Shown here: in pieces, positions 49,502 to 59,666 of the stretch
Layout: every line of letters begins with the position of its first letter
Numbering within the stretch: the first letter of the stretch is position 1
Origin: Pseudoxanthomonas kalamensis DSM 18571
Lineage (GTDB): Bacteria > Pseudomonadota > Gammaproteobacteria > Xanthomonadales > Xanthomonadaceae
NCBI RefSeq assembly: GCF_010211745.1
Contig: NZ_PDWQ01000007.1
Coordinates: 25,823 to 89,822 of the forward strand
DNA: 64,000 bases
Direction of reading: 5' to 3'
The notes under the pieces: generated by a model
Databases searched by the model: none
What the model was told of the DNA's origin: nothing
What the model saw: only the letters and a program-made list of their open reading frames with translations
Made by a program: the position numbers and the translations under genes

Positions 49502-50538
49502 GCCCACCCTGGCGCCTGACCCGCGACGCGCCACTGCGCGGCCGCAACACCCTGCATCTGGACGCGACGGCGCCGTGGCTGCTCGAACTCGAACGCGCCG
49601 ACGCGCTGGCCGACGCGCTGGCCCTACCGCAACTGGCCGGCCGCGACCCCTTGCTGCTCGGCGGCGGCAGCAACCTGCTGTTCGCCGGCGACCCGGACAC
49701 GGCGGTCGTGACCTTCACGCCGGCGCAGCCGCAACTGCTGCACGACGACGGCGACCACGCCATCGTCCGCGCCGAAGCCGGCGTGCCCTGGCACGCGCTG
49801 GTGATGTGGAGCTTGCAGCAAGGCCTGTGCGGATTGGAAAACCTGGCCCTGATCCCCGGCACCGCCGGCGCCGCACCGATCCAGAACATCGGCGCCTACG
49901 GCATGGAGGTCGGCGACGTCGTGCTTGCCGTCGAGGCCTGGGATCGCGCAACCAGCGAGCTGGTCCGCTTCGACCGCGAAGCCTGCCGCTTCGGCTACCG
50001 CGACAGCCTGTTCAAACAGCAGCCCGGTCGCCACATCCTGACCGCGCTGGAATTGCGACTGCCCCGGCATGCGGTGCCGAAGCTCGGCTATGCCGGCATC
50101 GGCGAGGAACTGTCGGCGATGAACATCGACGCGCCGACCGCCGCCGACGTCGCCGAGGCGGTGATCCGCATCCGCAGCCGCAAGCTGCCCGACCCGCACA
50201 GGATCGGCAATGCCGGCAGCTTCTTCAAGAATCCGATCGTGCCGCTGGCGCAGGCCGAGGCGCTGCAGGCCGGATTCCCGCGATTGCCGGCCTTCCGCGG
50301 CGACAGCGACGATACGCGCAAGCTGTCGGCGGCCTGGATGATCGAAGCCTGCGGATGGAAGGGCCGCCGCGACGGCGATGCCGGAGTCTCCGCCGACCAC
50401 GCGCTGGTGCTGGTCAATCACGGTCATGCCCGCGGCGCGCAGATACTGACACTGGCGCGGCGCATCGCCGCTTCGGTCGAGCAGCGCTTCGGCGTGAGGC
50501 TGGAGCCGGAACCTCGCATCATCGGCGATAGCTGGTGA
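49498..50538 (+). CDS. murB: UDP-N-acetylenolpyruvoylglucosamine reductase
   Basis: The 346-residue flavoenzyme reduces UDP-GlcNAc-enolpyruvate to UDP-MurNAc. '[11 protein letters not shown]' and '[24 protein letters not shown]' in shortened form bind FAD; 'FGYRDSLFK' and '[12 protein letters not shown]' supply the active-site Tyr/Arg and Ser. The length and Tyr loop indicate type I MurB. The start is GTG at 49498, overlapping the pyrD stop; no ATG fits. It overlaps the transporter gene by GTGA. Confidence 0.96.
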   Translation: MSPPWRLTRDAPLRGRNTLHLDATAPWLLELERADALADALALPQLAGRDPLLLGGGSNLLFAGDPDTAVVTFTPAQPQLLHDDGDHAIVRAEAGVPWHALVMWSLQQGLCGLENLALIPGTAGAAPIQNIGAYGMEVGDVVLAVEAWDRATSELVRFDREACRFGYRDSLFKQQPGRHILTALELRLPRHAVPKLGYAGIGEELSAMNIDAPTAADVAEAVIRIRSRKLPDPHRIGNAGSFFKNPIVPLAQAEALQAGFPRLPAFRGDSDDTRKLSAAWMIEACGWKGRRDGDAGVSADHALVLVNHGHARGAQILTLARRIAASVEQRFGVRLEPEPRIIGDSW

Positions 50539-51443
50539 GCACGACGGCCACGCCGATGCGCGCGGCAGGCTTCATGCTGGCCAGCGCGGTCTCATTCGGC
50601 CTGATGGCGGTGGCGATCCGGCTGTCTTCGGCAACCATCGCCACGCCCGAGGTCGCGTTCTTCCGCAACGCCTTCGGCCTGCTCGCGCTGCTGCCGCTGG
50701 TCCTGCGCGTCGGCGAACCGTTGCCGCGCACGCGTCACCTCAAGCGCTACCTGCTGCGCACCGCGATCGGTTTCGCCTCGATGTTGTGCGGGTTCTGGGC
50801 AATCGGCCACCTGCCGCTGTCGCAGGCAGTGTCGCTGTCGTATTCGACTCCGCTGTTCGTCACCATCGCCGCCGTGCTGTGGCTGCACGAAAAGGTGCGC
50901 CTGCGCCGCTGGATGGCGGTGCTGGCCGGCTTCGTCGGCGTGCTGCTGATCCTGCGCCCCGGCACCGCGCAGTTCGACCCCGGTCTGCTGATCGCCCTGC
51001 TGGCGGCGCTGATCAGCGCGGTGGTCGCGATCCAGATCAAGGAACTGGCACGACTGGATCCGCCGGACACGGTGGTGTTCTACACCTACGTGTTCTGGGT
51101 GCCGATCTCGCTGCTGCCGGCGCTGTTCGTCTGGACCTGGCCGCAGGGCATCACCTGGCTGTGGCTGCTCGCCACCGGCGCCTTCGGCACCCTCGGCCAG
51201 TTGTTCTGGACCCGCGCGCTGCGGCTCGGCGAGATCTCCGCGCTGCAGCCGATCAGCTTCATGCAGCTACCGGTGGTGATGCTGATGGCGTGGTGGCTGT
51301 TCGACGAACGCATCGACCGCTGGACGCTGATTGGTTCGGCGGTGATCCTCGGCGCCAACGCCTACATTGCCCATCGCGAAGCGGTGCTGGCACGCCGTGC
51401 CGCCTCGACCGCCCCGACTGCGGGCGCCAAACCCGGCGAATGA
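50535..51443 (+). CDS. EamA-family drug/metabolite transporter
   Basis: The 302-residue protein has about ten hydrophobic segments arranged as two EamA repeats of five, for example 'FMLASAVSFGLMAVAIRLSS' and 'LLAALISAVVAIQIKELARL'. Conserved features include 'EVAFFRNAFGLLALLPLVLR' in shortened form and 'PISFMQLPVVMLMAWWLFDE'. The family exports metabolites or amino acids; the substrate is unknown. The start is GTG at 50535, overlapping murB. Its stop abuts the stop of the convergent kinase gene with no base between them. Confidence 0.9.
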   Translation: MSTTATPMRAAGFMLASAVSFGLMAVAIRLSSATIATPEVAFFRNAFGLLALLPLVLRVGEPLPRTRHLKRYLLRTAIGFASMLCGFWAIGHLPLSQAVSLSYSTPLFVTIAAVLWLHEKVRLRRWMAVLAGFVGVLLILRPGTAQFDPGLLIALLAALISAVVAIQIKELARLDPPDTVVFYTYVFWVPISLLPALFVWTWPQGITWLWLLATGAFGTLGQLFWTRALRLGEISALQPISFMQLPVVMLMAWWLFDERIDRWTLIGSAVILGANAYIAHREAVLARRAASTAPTAGAKPGE

Positions 51444-54146
51444 TCACCGCTTTCCGGGTCGGGCCTGCCTGCGATAGTTGTCGACGAAATCCCGATCCGG
51501 TTCGCTGAGCGTATCCGGGTCGGCAGCCAGCAGCGGAGCGACATATCGCCGGTACAACGCATCAGCCTCCGCATCCTGGCCGACAGTGCGGTAGGCATCG
51601 ATCAGGTTCCAGGCGGCGTTGCGGGTTTCATGGTGCGTCTCTCCCAGCACGCTCCTGCGGACGTCGAGCAGTTCCCGATACACGGTGACGGCCTGCCGGT
51701 AGCGCCCCTGCTCCATCAGCGCCTCGGAACGGATGAACAGTGCGGCCTGCGCCTGCGGATGGCGCGGACCCAGCACCTTCATCGCCAGCGGCTGCAGGTC
51801 GGTCAACAGATTGAGCGACGCTTCGGCCTGGCCGTCGTTGAACAGGGTCGCGGCATGATTGACCAGGATCGACAAGGTGTCCGGATGGGTCGGTCCGAGC
51901 AACCGCGTGCGGGCCTCGATGACCTGGTCCTCCAGCCGCAACGCCGTCTTGAAATCATGCAGCCGTGCATGAGCCGTGGCCAGGTTGAGCCGGGTGCGTA
52001 TGGTCTGCGGATGGTCGTAACCCAGCACGCGTTCGCGCGCTTCCAGCACCGCTTCAATCGCCGGCAAGGCCGCTTCGGCCTCGCCCGAATCGATCAGCAT
52101 GGTGGACAGCGTGGCGCGCGCCTGCAATGTCACCGGGTGCTCGTCCCCCAGCTTTTCCTTGTAGATGTCGACCAGCTGCTGTTGCAGGGCGACAGCCTCG
52201 CGCTTCTCGCCGGCCATGATTCGCAGCACGGCAAGGTTGCCCATCGCCGACAGTGTCTCCTCGTGTTGCGCACCGAGCAATCGTGTGCGCAGCCGGACGA
52301 CGGTTTCCATGTTGCGTCTGGCTGCGTCCAGTTCTCCCAGATTGCGCTGGATTGCCGCCAGGTTGTTCATCGCCAGCAGCGTGGTCGGATCGTTCTCGCC
52401 CACCGTCGACTGCAATCGCTGCAGGATCGCTTCGACCATCGTCCTGGCGCGCGCGCGGTCACCGCGCGCCGAAACCGTCTGCGCTTCTGCCAGTTCCAGC
52501 TGGACCCGCACCCGGTCGTTTTCCGGCAGGGTCCGCGCATGCGGCAGAGCCTGCTGCAGCACCGCTTCGGCCGCGTCGACATGCGCGGCTTCCAGCAGCG
52601 CCTCGACCTGCGCCTGACGCGCCTGCAGCGTGGACGGGGCAGCCTCACCCAGCGTCCGGCTCCGGTATTCGGCCGCCAGCGCCTGCTGCCCGGCCGCCTT
52701 GTCGTACAGGCCGATGGCCTTGTACACGCGCCCCAGCGACTCGCGCAGGGCAGCGGCGACATCAGGCTGATCGCCGAAATCCCGCCCGATCGCCGCCTCG
52801 GCGTTGGCCAGCAACTGGCGATCGACCAGTTCGCGGGCAGTATCCGCGGGACTGGTGTCGGCCAACAGGGCAGCAAAGGTTTTCGCGTCGGCCGGAGCCA
52901 CCTGTGCGACCTGCGCCTGCAGGCTCTCGGCCAGACCCACGCCCATGGTCTCGATGTCGATGCCTTCCAGCATCGACTGCTGGAAGGACGCGACTTTTTC
53001 CAGCTCGTCCCGACGCATCTCGGCCAGCGCACGCTGCTCGTTCGCCTGCCGCAGCCCGTAAAGCGACACGGCCAGCCCACCCAGCAAGGCCAGCGTCACT
53101 ATCGTCGTGACCGCCGCCGCCAGCCGGTGCCGGCCGACGAACTTGCGCCAGACGTAGGCGCGGCTGGCAGGCACCGCCTGCACCGGCCGACCCTGCAAGT
53201 GACGCTGCAGATCGTCCGACAGCGCGGCCACCGTGGCATAGCGCGCGGCAGGCTCGGCCCGGGTGGCCTTGTCCACGATCCAGTCGAGATCGTCCCGCAA
53301 GCGGCGACGCAGCTCGGTTGCGGACAATCCGCGCCGGGTCGCCAGCTCCGCCTGCTCCGCGGCCGGCAGCGCAGCCAGCCGTTCGCCGAGCCGTGGCGTG
53401 TGCTTCTCATCCGTAGCCGGCTCCGGTCGCACGCCGGCCAGCAATTCGCCCAGCACCACGCCCAGCGAATACACGTCGCTGCAGATGTCCACGCCGACGC
53501 TGCCTTCCCGCGCCTGCTCCGGACTCATGTACTCGGGCGTGCCGGCACGCTCGAATGCCACCGTGCCGTCACTCAGCGAAAGCGCCACGGCGATGCCGAA
53601 ATCGATGATCTTCGGCAATGCCTGTCCGTCGATGGTATCCACCAGCAGGTTGCCCGGCTTCAGGTCGCGATGGATGACGCCCTTGCCATGCGCATGCCGG
53701 ACACCCTCGCAAATACGCATGAACAGTTCGATGCGTTGCCGCAACGACAATTGCCGTTGGTCGCAGTAGGCGGTAACCGGGCTGCCGGCGATCAGTTCCA
53801 TGACGAAGAACGGATAGCCGTCCTCGGTGGTGCCGGCGTCGTAGATCTGCGCAATGGCCGGATGGTGCATCTGCGCCAGCAACTGGCGCTCGACCTCGAA
53901 CCAGGCGCGGTGGCGCGCATGCAGCTGTTGCGAACGCAACAGCTTCAGCGCCACTTCGCGGCGGACCGGCTCCAACTGGCTGGCGCGGTAGACCTCGCCC
54001 ATCCCGCCCCGGCCGAGCAGAGCTTCGACCCGGTAGCGGCCCAGCCGAGCCCCGGGTGACAAATTGCCGTCCGCGGCAATGGGAGCATCCTGCAAACGCG
54101 TGACCAGACTCTCGGTCCGGTCCGGATCGTCCGAAGGCGACTGCAT
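51444..54146 (-). CDS. Membrane Ser/Thr protein kinase with C-terminal TPR domain
   Basis: The 900-residue protein has a Hanks-type kinase domain (about 38-320) with the glycine loop 'LLGRGGMGEVYRA', the ATP-binding Lys68, catalytic Asp161 in 'HRDLKPGN' and magnesium-binding Asp182 in DFG; 'GTPEYMSPEQA' ends the activation segment. One membrane segment is at 342-363, followed by a periplasmic region with many TPR units (about 400-890, repeated 'HPDTLSILVNHA', 'HPQTIRTRLNLA' and 'HPVTLQARATLS' patterns of the TPR_12 kind). All key residues are intact, so it should be active. It is divergent from the FHA-GGDEF gene with a 92-bp gap, suggesting a shared signalling pathway. Confidence 0.93.
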   Translation of the reverse strand: MQSPSDDPDRTESLVTRLQDAPIAADGNLSPGARLGRYRVEALLGRGGMGEVYRASQLEPVRREVALKLLRSQQLHARHRAWFEVERQLLAQMHHPAIAQIYDAGTTEDGYPFFVMELIAGSPVTAYCDQRQLSLRQRIELFMRICEGVRHAHGKGVIHRDLKPGNLLVDTIDGQALPKIIDFGIAVALSLSDGTVAFERAGTPEYMSPEQAREGSVGVDICSDVYSLGVVLGELLAGVRPEPATDEKHTPRLGERLAALPAAEQAELATRRGLSATELRRRLRDDLDWIVDKATRAEPAARYATVAALSDDLQRHLQGRPVQAVPASRAYVWRKFVGRHRLAAAVTTIVTLALLGGLAVSLYGLRQANEQRALAEMRRDELEKVASFQQSMLEGIDIETMGVGLAESLQAQVAQVAPADAKTFAALLADTSPADTARELVDRQLLANAEAAIGRDFGDQPDVAAALRESLGRVYKAIGLYDKAAGQQALAAEYRSRTLGEAAPSTLQARQAQVEALLEAAHVDAAEAVLQQALPHARTLPENDRVRVQLELAEAQTVSARGDRARARTMVEAILQRLQSTVGENDPTTLLAMNNLAAIQRNLGELDAARRNMETVVRLRTRLLGAQHEETLSAMGNLAVLRIMAGEKREAVALQQQLVDIYKEKLGDEHPVTLQARATLSTMLIDSGEAEAALPAIEAVLEARERVLGYDHPQTIRTRLNLATAHARLHDFKTALRLEDQVIEARTRLLGPTHPDTLSILVNHAATLFNDGQAEASLNLLTDLQPLAMKVLGPRHPQAQAALFIRSEALMEQGRYRQAVTVYRELLDVRRSVLGETHHETRNAAWNLIDAYRTVGQDAEADALYRRYVAPLLAADPDTLSEPDRDFVDNYRRQARPGKR

Positions 54147-54238
54147 TCTGGTGCCGTTCCCCCTGTAGACTCGGCATGGTACCCGATGCTGGCACAGGGA
54201 AGCATCGCCATTACACTGCGGCTCTCGGCAATCTTTCC

Positions 54239-55141
54239 ATGCGCATGTCCCACCACGATCCGTACACCACGCAGCGCACGATCTGCAGCGACGGCCCCGA
54301 TGCGGCGCCTTCGCGCTCGGCCTGCGTAGTCGTCATTCGTGGCGAGGGACTGGGACGGCATGTGGACATCGACGATGGATCGGTCCTGATCGGACGGCTG
54401 CAGGAGGCCGACCTGCACATCCCGCACAACAGCGTCTCGCGCCGGCACTGCGAAATCTGGCGCGACGGCGACGCGTACTGGGTGCGCGACCTCGGCGCCA
54501 CCAATCGCACCCGGCTCAACGACGTGCCGTTGCAGACGCCCGCGGCGCTGTTCGACGGCGACCACCTGACACTGGGCGACTGCGTGGTGAAGTTCCTCGG
54601 CCACGGCAGCGTGGAAACCGGCTACCACGACGAGATCTACCAGCTGGCCACCCACGATCCGCTGACCGAGATGTACAACCGCCGGCATTTCATCGAACTG
54701 ACCGAGAAGGAAATCGCGCGCGCAATCCGCCACCAGCGCGCGCTGGCGATGTGCATCATCGACGTGGACCTGTTCAAGCCGGTCAACGACCGCCATGGCC
54801 ACATCGCCGGCGACAGCGTGCTACGGCAGATCTCGCAACTGGTCCGCATGCACGTGCGCGGCGAGGATGCCGCCGCCCGCATCGGTGGCGAGGAATTCGC
54901 GGTACTGTTGCCCGAATGCGATGCCGGCGCGGCCTACGGTTTCGCCGAACGCCTGCGCGAAGCCATCGAGGTCACCGAATTCCGGCTGGACGAGCAACCG
55001 CATCGCATCACCGTCAGTGCGGGGATCGCCACCTTGACCGCCGAACGCGGCACCTGCAGTCGGATGATGGCCGCCGCCGACCAGGCCCTGTACCGGGCCA
55101 AGCACCAGGGCCGCAACCGGGTCTGCCTGCAACCGGACTGA
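54239..55141 (+). CDS. FHA-GGDEF diguanylate cyclase
   Basis: The 300-residue cytoplasmic protein combines an FHA domain (about 28-115) with a GGDEF domain (about 135-300). The FHA phosphothreonine-binding residues are present as 'LIGRLQEADLHIPHNSVSRRHCEI' in shortened form (Arg53, Ser65, His70 region). The cyclase motif is GGEEF at 216-220, an active variant, with an RxxD inhibitory site (RGED) at 207-210. It should make c-di-GMP from GTP. The FHA domain could bind a phosphorylated site on the divergent kinase or its target. The start at 54239 (MRMSHH) was preferred to an upstream ATG at 54176, which lies close to the kinase start. Confidence 0.93.
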   Translation: MRMSHHDPYTTQRTICSDGPDAAPSRSACVVVIRGEGLGRHVDIDDGSVLIGRLQEADLHIPHNSVSRRHCEIWRDGDAYWVRDLGATNRTRLNDVPLQTPAALFDGDHLTLGDCVVKFLGHGSVETGYHDEIYQLATHDPLTEMYNRRHFIELTEKEIARAIRHQRALAMCIIDVDLFKPVNDRHGHIAGDSVLRQISQLVRMHVRGEDAAARIGGEEFAVLLPECDAGAAYGFAERLREAIEVTEFRLDEQPHRITVSAGIATLTAERGTCSRMMAAADQALYRAKHQGRNRVCLQPD

Positions 55142-55161
55142 TTCTCGCGGCGACCGCCGGA

Positions 55162-56421
55162 TCAGGCGCGCAGGTAGCGCGTTTCCACGTAGCGGTCGAT
55201 CAGGGCGATGAATTCCTGCGCGATGTTCTCGCCACGCAGGGTCACGGTCTTTTCGCCATCGACGAATACCGGCGCGGCCGGCGCCTCGCCGGTGCCGGGC
55301 AGCGAGATACCGATGTTGGCGTGGCGCGATTCGCCCGGTCCGTTGACCACGCAGCCCATCACCGCCAGGGTCATGTTCTCCGCGCCCGGATGCAGCGCCT
55401 TCCACTCCGGCATCCGCGTGCGCACGTGGTTCTGCACCACCTTGGCCAGCTCCTGGAAGAACTCCGAGGTGGTACGCCCGCAACCCGGACAGGCGGTGAC
55501 CATCGGGGTGAAGGCACGCAGCCCGGTAGTCTGCAGCAATTCCTGCGCCACGATCATTTCCTGCGTGCGCGACTGGCCGGGCTCCGGGGTCAGCGAGATA
55601 CGGATGGTGTCGCCGATGCCTTCCTGCAGCAGCACCGCCAGCGCCGCACTGGAAGCGACGATGCCCTTGCTTCCGATGCCGGCCTCGGTCAGGCCCAGGT
55701 GCAGGGCGAAGTCGCTGCGCCGGGCCAGGTCGCGATACACCGCGATCAGCTCCTGCACGCCGCTGACCTTGCAGCTCAGCACGATCCGTTCGCGCGCCAG
55801 GCCCAGTTCCACCGCACGCTCGGCCGAATCCAGCGCCGAGCGGATCAGCGCCTCGCGCAGCACGTGCCCGGCATCCCACGGCTCGCTTCGCTGGGCGTTC
55901 TCGTCCATCAATCGTGCCGCCAGCGCCTGGTCCAGTGATCCCCAGTTGGCGCCGATCCGGACCGGCTTGTCGTAGCGGATAGCGAATTCGATCAGCTGGG
56001 CGAACTGGGTGTCCTTCTTCTTGCCGAAACCGACATTGCCGGGATTGATCCGGTACTTGGCCAACGCCTCGGCGCAAGCCGGCTCGCCTGCGAGCAACTG
56101 GTGGCCGTTGTAATGGAAGTCGCCGATCAGCGGCACCTCCACGCCCATCATCTCCAGCTTCTCGCGGATGCGCGGGATGGCCGCGGCCGACTCGGGGTTG
56201 TTGACCGTCAGCCGTACCAGTTCCGAACCGGCGCGCCACAACTCGGCCACCTGCTTGACGCTGGAAGCCACATCGGCGGTGTCGGTATTGGTCATCGACT
56301 GCACCACCACCGGCTGCCCGCCGCCCACGGCGACATTGCCGATCCTCACCTCGCGGGTGATTCGCCGCGGCGCCGGGCCGGCGTCGAGGGGCTGGAAACA
56401 GGGCGCGGCAATCTCGTTCAT
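55162..56421 (-). CDS. ispG: 4-hydroxy-3-methylbut-2-enyl-diphosphate synthase
   Basis: The 419-residue iron-sulfur enzyme of the MEP pathway starts near '[30 protein letters not shown]' in shortened form and has '[14 protein letters not shown]' and 'GANWGSLDQ'. The [4Fe-4S] ligands are in '[14 protein letters not shown]' (two Cys) and '[11 protein letters not shown]' (Cys and Glu). It converts MEcPP to HMBPP. The ATG at 56421 was chosen; an ATG three codons upstream is an alternative. It is convergent with the FHA-GGDEF gene (20-bp gap) and divergent from xseA. Confidence 0.96.
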   Translation of the reverse strand: MNEIAAPCFQPLDAGPAPRRITREVRIGNVAVGGGQPVVVQSMTNTDTADVASSVKQVAELWRAGSELVRLTVNNPESAAAIPRIREKLEMMGVEVPLIGDFHYNGHQLLAGEPACAEALAKYRINPGNVGFGKKKDTQFAQLIEFAIRYDKPVRIGANWGSLDQALAARLMDENAQRSEPWDAGHVLREALIRSALDSAERAVELGLARERIVLSCKVSGVQELIAVYRDLARRSDFALHLGLTEAGIGSKGIVASSAALAVLLQEGIGDTIRISLTPEPGQSRTQEMIVAQELLQTTGLRAFTPMVTACPGCGRTTSEFFQELAKVVQNHVRTRMPEWKALHPGAENMTLAVMGCVVNGPGESRHANIGISLPGTGEAPAAPVFVDGEKTVTLRGENIAQEFIALIDRYVETRYLRA

Positions 56422-56485
56422 GGCGCACATTCTATCGCCCGTTCCCTCGCCCGCACGTGACCGTTCGCACCCGTGCGGGTACGGT

Positions 56486-57823
56486 ATGCCGATGAGTTCC
56501 GCGCCCGAAGCCGACATCCTCAGCCCCAGCCAGTTGAACACGCTGGCGCGTAGCCTGCTGGAAGACGCCTTTCCGCTGGTGTGGGTGGAAGGCGAGCTCG
56601 GCCAGGTCACCCGCCCGGCGTCCGGCCACCTGTACTTCAACCTGAAGGACGCACGCGCACAGGTGCGCTGCGCGATGTTCAAGCCCAAGAGCAGCTGGCT
56701 GAAATTCCAGCCGCGCGAAGGCCTGCGCGTGCTGGCCCGCGGCCGCCTGACCCTGTACGAAGCGCGCGGCGACTACCAGCTGGTACTGGACCACCTGGAA
56801 GAAGCCGGCGAAGGCGCGTTGCGTCGCGCCTTCGAACTACTGAAGGCGAAACTGCAGGCCGAAGGCCTGTTCGACAGCGAACGCAAGCGCCCGCTGCCGG
56901 CCCATGTCCGCCGGCTGGCGGTGATCACCTCGCCGACCGGCGCGGCGGTACGCGACGTGCTCAGCGTGCTGCAGCGGCGCTTCCCGCTGCTGGAAGTCGA
57001 CGTGCTGCCCAGCCTGGTGCAGGGCGATGCCGCCGCCGCACAAGTCACCGCCCAATTGCGTGCCGCGGCCGCCAGCGGACGCTACGATGCGATCCTGCTG
57101 GCGCGCGGCGGCGGCTCGCTGGAAGACCTGTGGGCCTTCAACGACGAAACGCTGGCGCGCGCCATCGCCGCCTCGCCGGTGCCGGTAGTGTCGGCCATCG
57201 GCCACGAAACCGACTTCAGCCTGGCCGACTTCGCCGCCGATCTGCGCGCGCCGACGCCTTCGGCCGCCGCCGAACTGCTGGTGCCGGACCGCCACGACCT
57301 GGCCCAACGCCTGCAGGTACTGCAACAGCGGATTTTCCGTGCGCAGACGCACCGGCTGGCCGCCGCCCTGCAACGCGGCGACCGCGCTTGGCTGCGGCTG
57401 CAGGCCCTTCATCCTCAGGCTCGGCTGCAGAATCTGCGGCAGCGCCAGCAGGAAGCCGGACGCCGGCTCGAGGCCTTATGGCTGCGCCAGCAGGAACAAC
57501 GGCTGGCACGCCTGCGTCATGCCGCCGCGATACTGCGCGCGGCCCAGTCGGACCGACGACTGGCCGTACTGCGCGAGCGCCTGCAGGCGCTGGGCGCACG
57601 GCCGCAGGCCGCCATCGCCCGCCGCCTGCAACATGACGCGCTGCAACTGCGCGGACTGGCGCGCTCGCTGGAAGCGGTCAGTCCGCTGGCCACGGTGGCG
57701 CGCGGCTACAGCATCCTGCGCAAGCCCGACGGCTCGGTCGTGCGCTCGGTGTCCCAGGTTGATGCCGGCGAACGCCTGCAGGCGCGGCTGCAGGACGGTG
57801 AGTTGAAGCTCCGGGTCGAGTGA
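56486..57823 (+). CDS. xseA: Exodeoxyribonuclease VII large subunit
   Basis: The 445-residue protein has an N-terminal OB domain ('[22 protein letters not shown]' in parts, '[19 protein letters not shown]'), the catalytic domain with '[20 protein letters not shown]', '[17 protein letters not shown]' and '[30 protein letters not shown]' in shortened form, and a long coiled-coil C-terminal region that binds the small subunit. It degrades single-stranded DNA from both ends. Two ATGs, 56486 and 56492, are possible starts. The gene for the small subunit, xseB, is not in the window. Confidence 0.96.
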   Translation: MPMSSAPEADILSPSQLNTLARSLLEDAFPLVWVEGELGQVTRPASGHLYFNLKDARAQVRCAMFKPKSSWLKFQPREGLRVLARGRLTLYEARGDYQLVLDHLEEAGEGALRRAFELLKAKLQAEGLFDSERKRPLPAHVRRLAVITSPTGAAVRDVLSVLQRRFPLLEVDVLPSLVQGDAAAAQVTAQLRAAAASGRYDAILLARGGGSLEDLWAFNDETLARAIAASPVPVVSAIGHETDFSLADFAADLRAPTPSAAAELLVPDRHDLAQRLQVLQQRIFRAQTHRLAAALQRGDRAWLRLQALHPQARLQNLRQRQQEAGRRLEALWLRQQEQRLARLRHAAAILRAAQSDRRLAVLRERLQALGARPQAAIARRLQHDALQLRGLARSLEAVSPLATVARGYSILRKPDGSVVRSVSQVDAGERLQARLQDGELKLRVE

Positions 57824-57904
57824 CGCGGCGCCGACCTGCATTCGTCCAACCCCGTTTCCCCGACCGATGCGTTCAACCTCCCGACTACCACGGGAGAACC
57901 CGCC

Positions 57905-59644
57905 ATGCATCGCCACACGCTCCGTTTGACCCTGCTGACCCTCGCCATCCTCGCCGGCTGCAGTTCCGACCCCACCGGTCGCCAGACCACGGCCGGGAAC
58001 CAGATGTCTCCGGGTGACGAGTACGCCGAAGCCGCCCCGCCCGCCCCACCGTCGCAGCTGATGGAAGTCGCCGCCCCCTCGCTGGATTCGGTCGTGGTCA
58101 GCGGCGCACGCTTGCAGCGCTCTGCAGAAGCGGCTCCCGCCAAATCGCTGTCGGCGCCGATCGCCGCCGGCTACGCCGTCGACATGGCGCCGCCACCGGC
58201 CAATACCGAGAACTACGCCTCGCGCGACGACAATCCGGTGCATCGCACCAGCGAACAGCCGGTATCGACCTTCTCCGTCGATGTCGACACCGGCAGCTAC
58301 AGCAACGTCCGCCGCATGCTGCATGAAGGCCTGCGGCCGCCGGCCGACGCGGTGCGCGCCGAGGAGTTCATCAACTACTTCGACTACGGCCACCCGGCGC
58401 CAACCAGCCGCGACGTCCCGTTCCGCGTCAGCACCGAACTGGCGCCGGCACCGTGGAATGCCGACCGCCAGTTGCTGATGATCGGCATCAAGGGCTACGA
58501 CGTGCCCAAGGCCAGCCTGCCGCCGTCCAACCTGGTGTTCCTGCTGGACACCTCCGGGTCGATGGAATCGCCAGACAAGCTGCCGCTGCTGAAGCAGGCC
58601 TTCGCCCAGCTGGTGCCGCAGCTGCGTGCGCAGGACCGGGTCTCGATCGTCGTCTACGCGGGTTCGGCCGGACTGGTGCTGCCGCCGACCCCGGGCGACC
58701 GCCACGACGAGATCCTGGCCGCGCTGGAGCGCCTGCAGGCCGGTGGCAACACCAATGGCGGCGACGGCATCCGCCTGGCCTACGCGATTGCGCGGCAATC
58801 CTTCGTCAAGGACGGAGTAAACCGGGTGATCCTGGCCACCGACGGTGATTTCAACGTCGGCACCGTCAGCCGCGAGGCGCTGGAAACCTTGGTCGGTGAC
58901 CAGCGCAAGTCCGGCATCGCCCTGACCACGCTCGGGTTCGGGCAAGGCAACTACAACGACGCCATGGCCGAACGCCTGGCCGATGTCGGCGACGGCAACC
59001 ACGCCTACATCGACAGCGTGCGCGAGGCGCGCAAGGTCATGGCGGAGGAGATGCAGTCGACCCTGCTGACCATCGCCCGCGACGTGAAGATCCAGATCGA
59101 GTTCAATCCGGCGGCGGTGGCCGAATACCGGTTGATCGGCTACGAAAACCGCCTACTGAACCGCGAGGACTTCGCCAACGACAAGGTCGACGCCGGCGAC
59201 ATCGGCGCCGGGCACGAAGTGACCGCACTGTACGAACTGACCCCGGTCGGTTCGGCCGCCACCCGCCTGCCGCCGCTGCGCTACGGCAGCGATGCCGCGC
59301 CCGCCGGCAAGGCCGAGGAACTGGCCCATCTGCGCCTGCGCTACAAGCTGCCCGGTGCCGATGCCAGCCGGCTGATCGAAACCCCGGTGATGCGCGCATC
59401 GCTGAATCGCAATCCCGGCCCGTCGCTGCGCTATGCCGCCGCGGTGGCCGCCTGGGCCGACCTGCTGCGCGGCGGCACCCATGTCGACGGCTGGAGCTGG
59501 GACGACGTGGCCCGCGTCGCCGAGGAAACACGGGGACGCGATCCGCACGGCCTGCGCGGCGAATTCGTCAACCTGGTCCGGCAGTCGCAGCGGATCGTCG
59601 GCGCGGCGCCGGCCACCCCGGACATCGCCGCCGAATACGACTGA
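57905..59644 (+). CDS. VWA-domain lipoprotein, YfbK family
   Basis: The 579-residue protein has a lipoprotein signal (LAGC, Cys19) and a low-complexity Ala/Pro region (about 25-120) containing 'LDSVVVSGARLQRS', reminiscent of a TonB-receptor plug start. The YfbK N-terminal block 'STFSVDVDTGSYSNVRRML' is followed by a von Willebrand A domain with the MIDAS motif DTSGSM near residue 218, and a C-terminal DUF3520 domain ('VKIQIEFNPAAVAEYRLIGYENR' in shortened form). MIDAS suggests metal-dependent ligand binding in the periplasm. Function is unknown. In related genomes such proteins are often encoded beside ECF sigma/anti-sigma pairs, as occurs 3 kb downstream here. Confidence 0.9.
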   Translation: MHRHTLRLTLLTLAILAGCSSDPTGRQTTAGNQMSPGDEYAEAAPPAPPSQLMEVAAPSLDSVVVSGARLQRSAEAAPAKSLSAPIAAGYAVDMAPPPANTENYASRDDNPVHRTSEQPVSTFSVDVDTGSYSNVRRMLHEGLRPPADAVRAEEFINYFDYGHPAPTSRDVPFRVSTELAPAPWNADRQLLMIGIKGYDVPKASLPPSNLVFLLDTSGSMESPDKLPLLKQAFAQLVPQLRAQDRVSIVVYAGSAGLVLPPTPGDRHDEILAALERLQAGGNTNGGDGIRLAYAIARQSFVKDGVNRVILATDGDFNVGTVSREALETLVGDQRKSGIALTTLGFGQGNYNDAMAERLADVGDGNHAYIDSVREARKVMAEEMQSTLLTIARDVKIQIEFNPAAVAEYRLIGYENRLLNREDFANDKVDAGDIGAGHEVTALYELTPVGSAATRLPPLRYGSDAAPAGKAEELAHLRLRYKLPGADASRLIETPVMRASLNRNPGPSLRYAAAVAAWADLLRGGTHVDGWSWDDVARVAEETRGRDPHGLRGEFVNLVRQSQRIVGAAPATPDIAAEYD

Positions 59645-59666
59645 ATCGCGGCGATGCCGGACGCGG

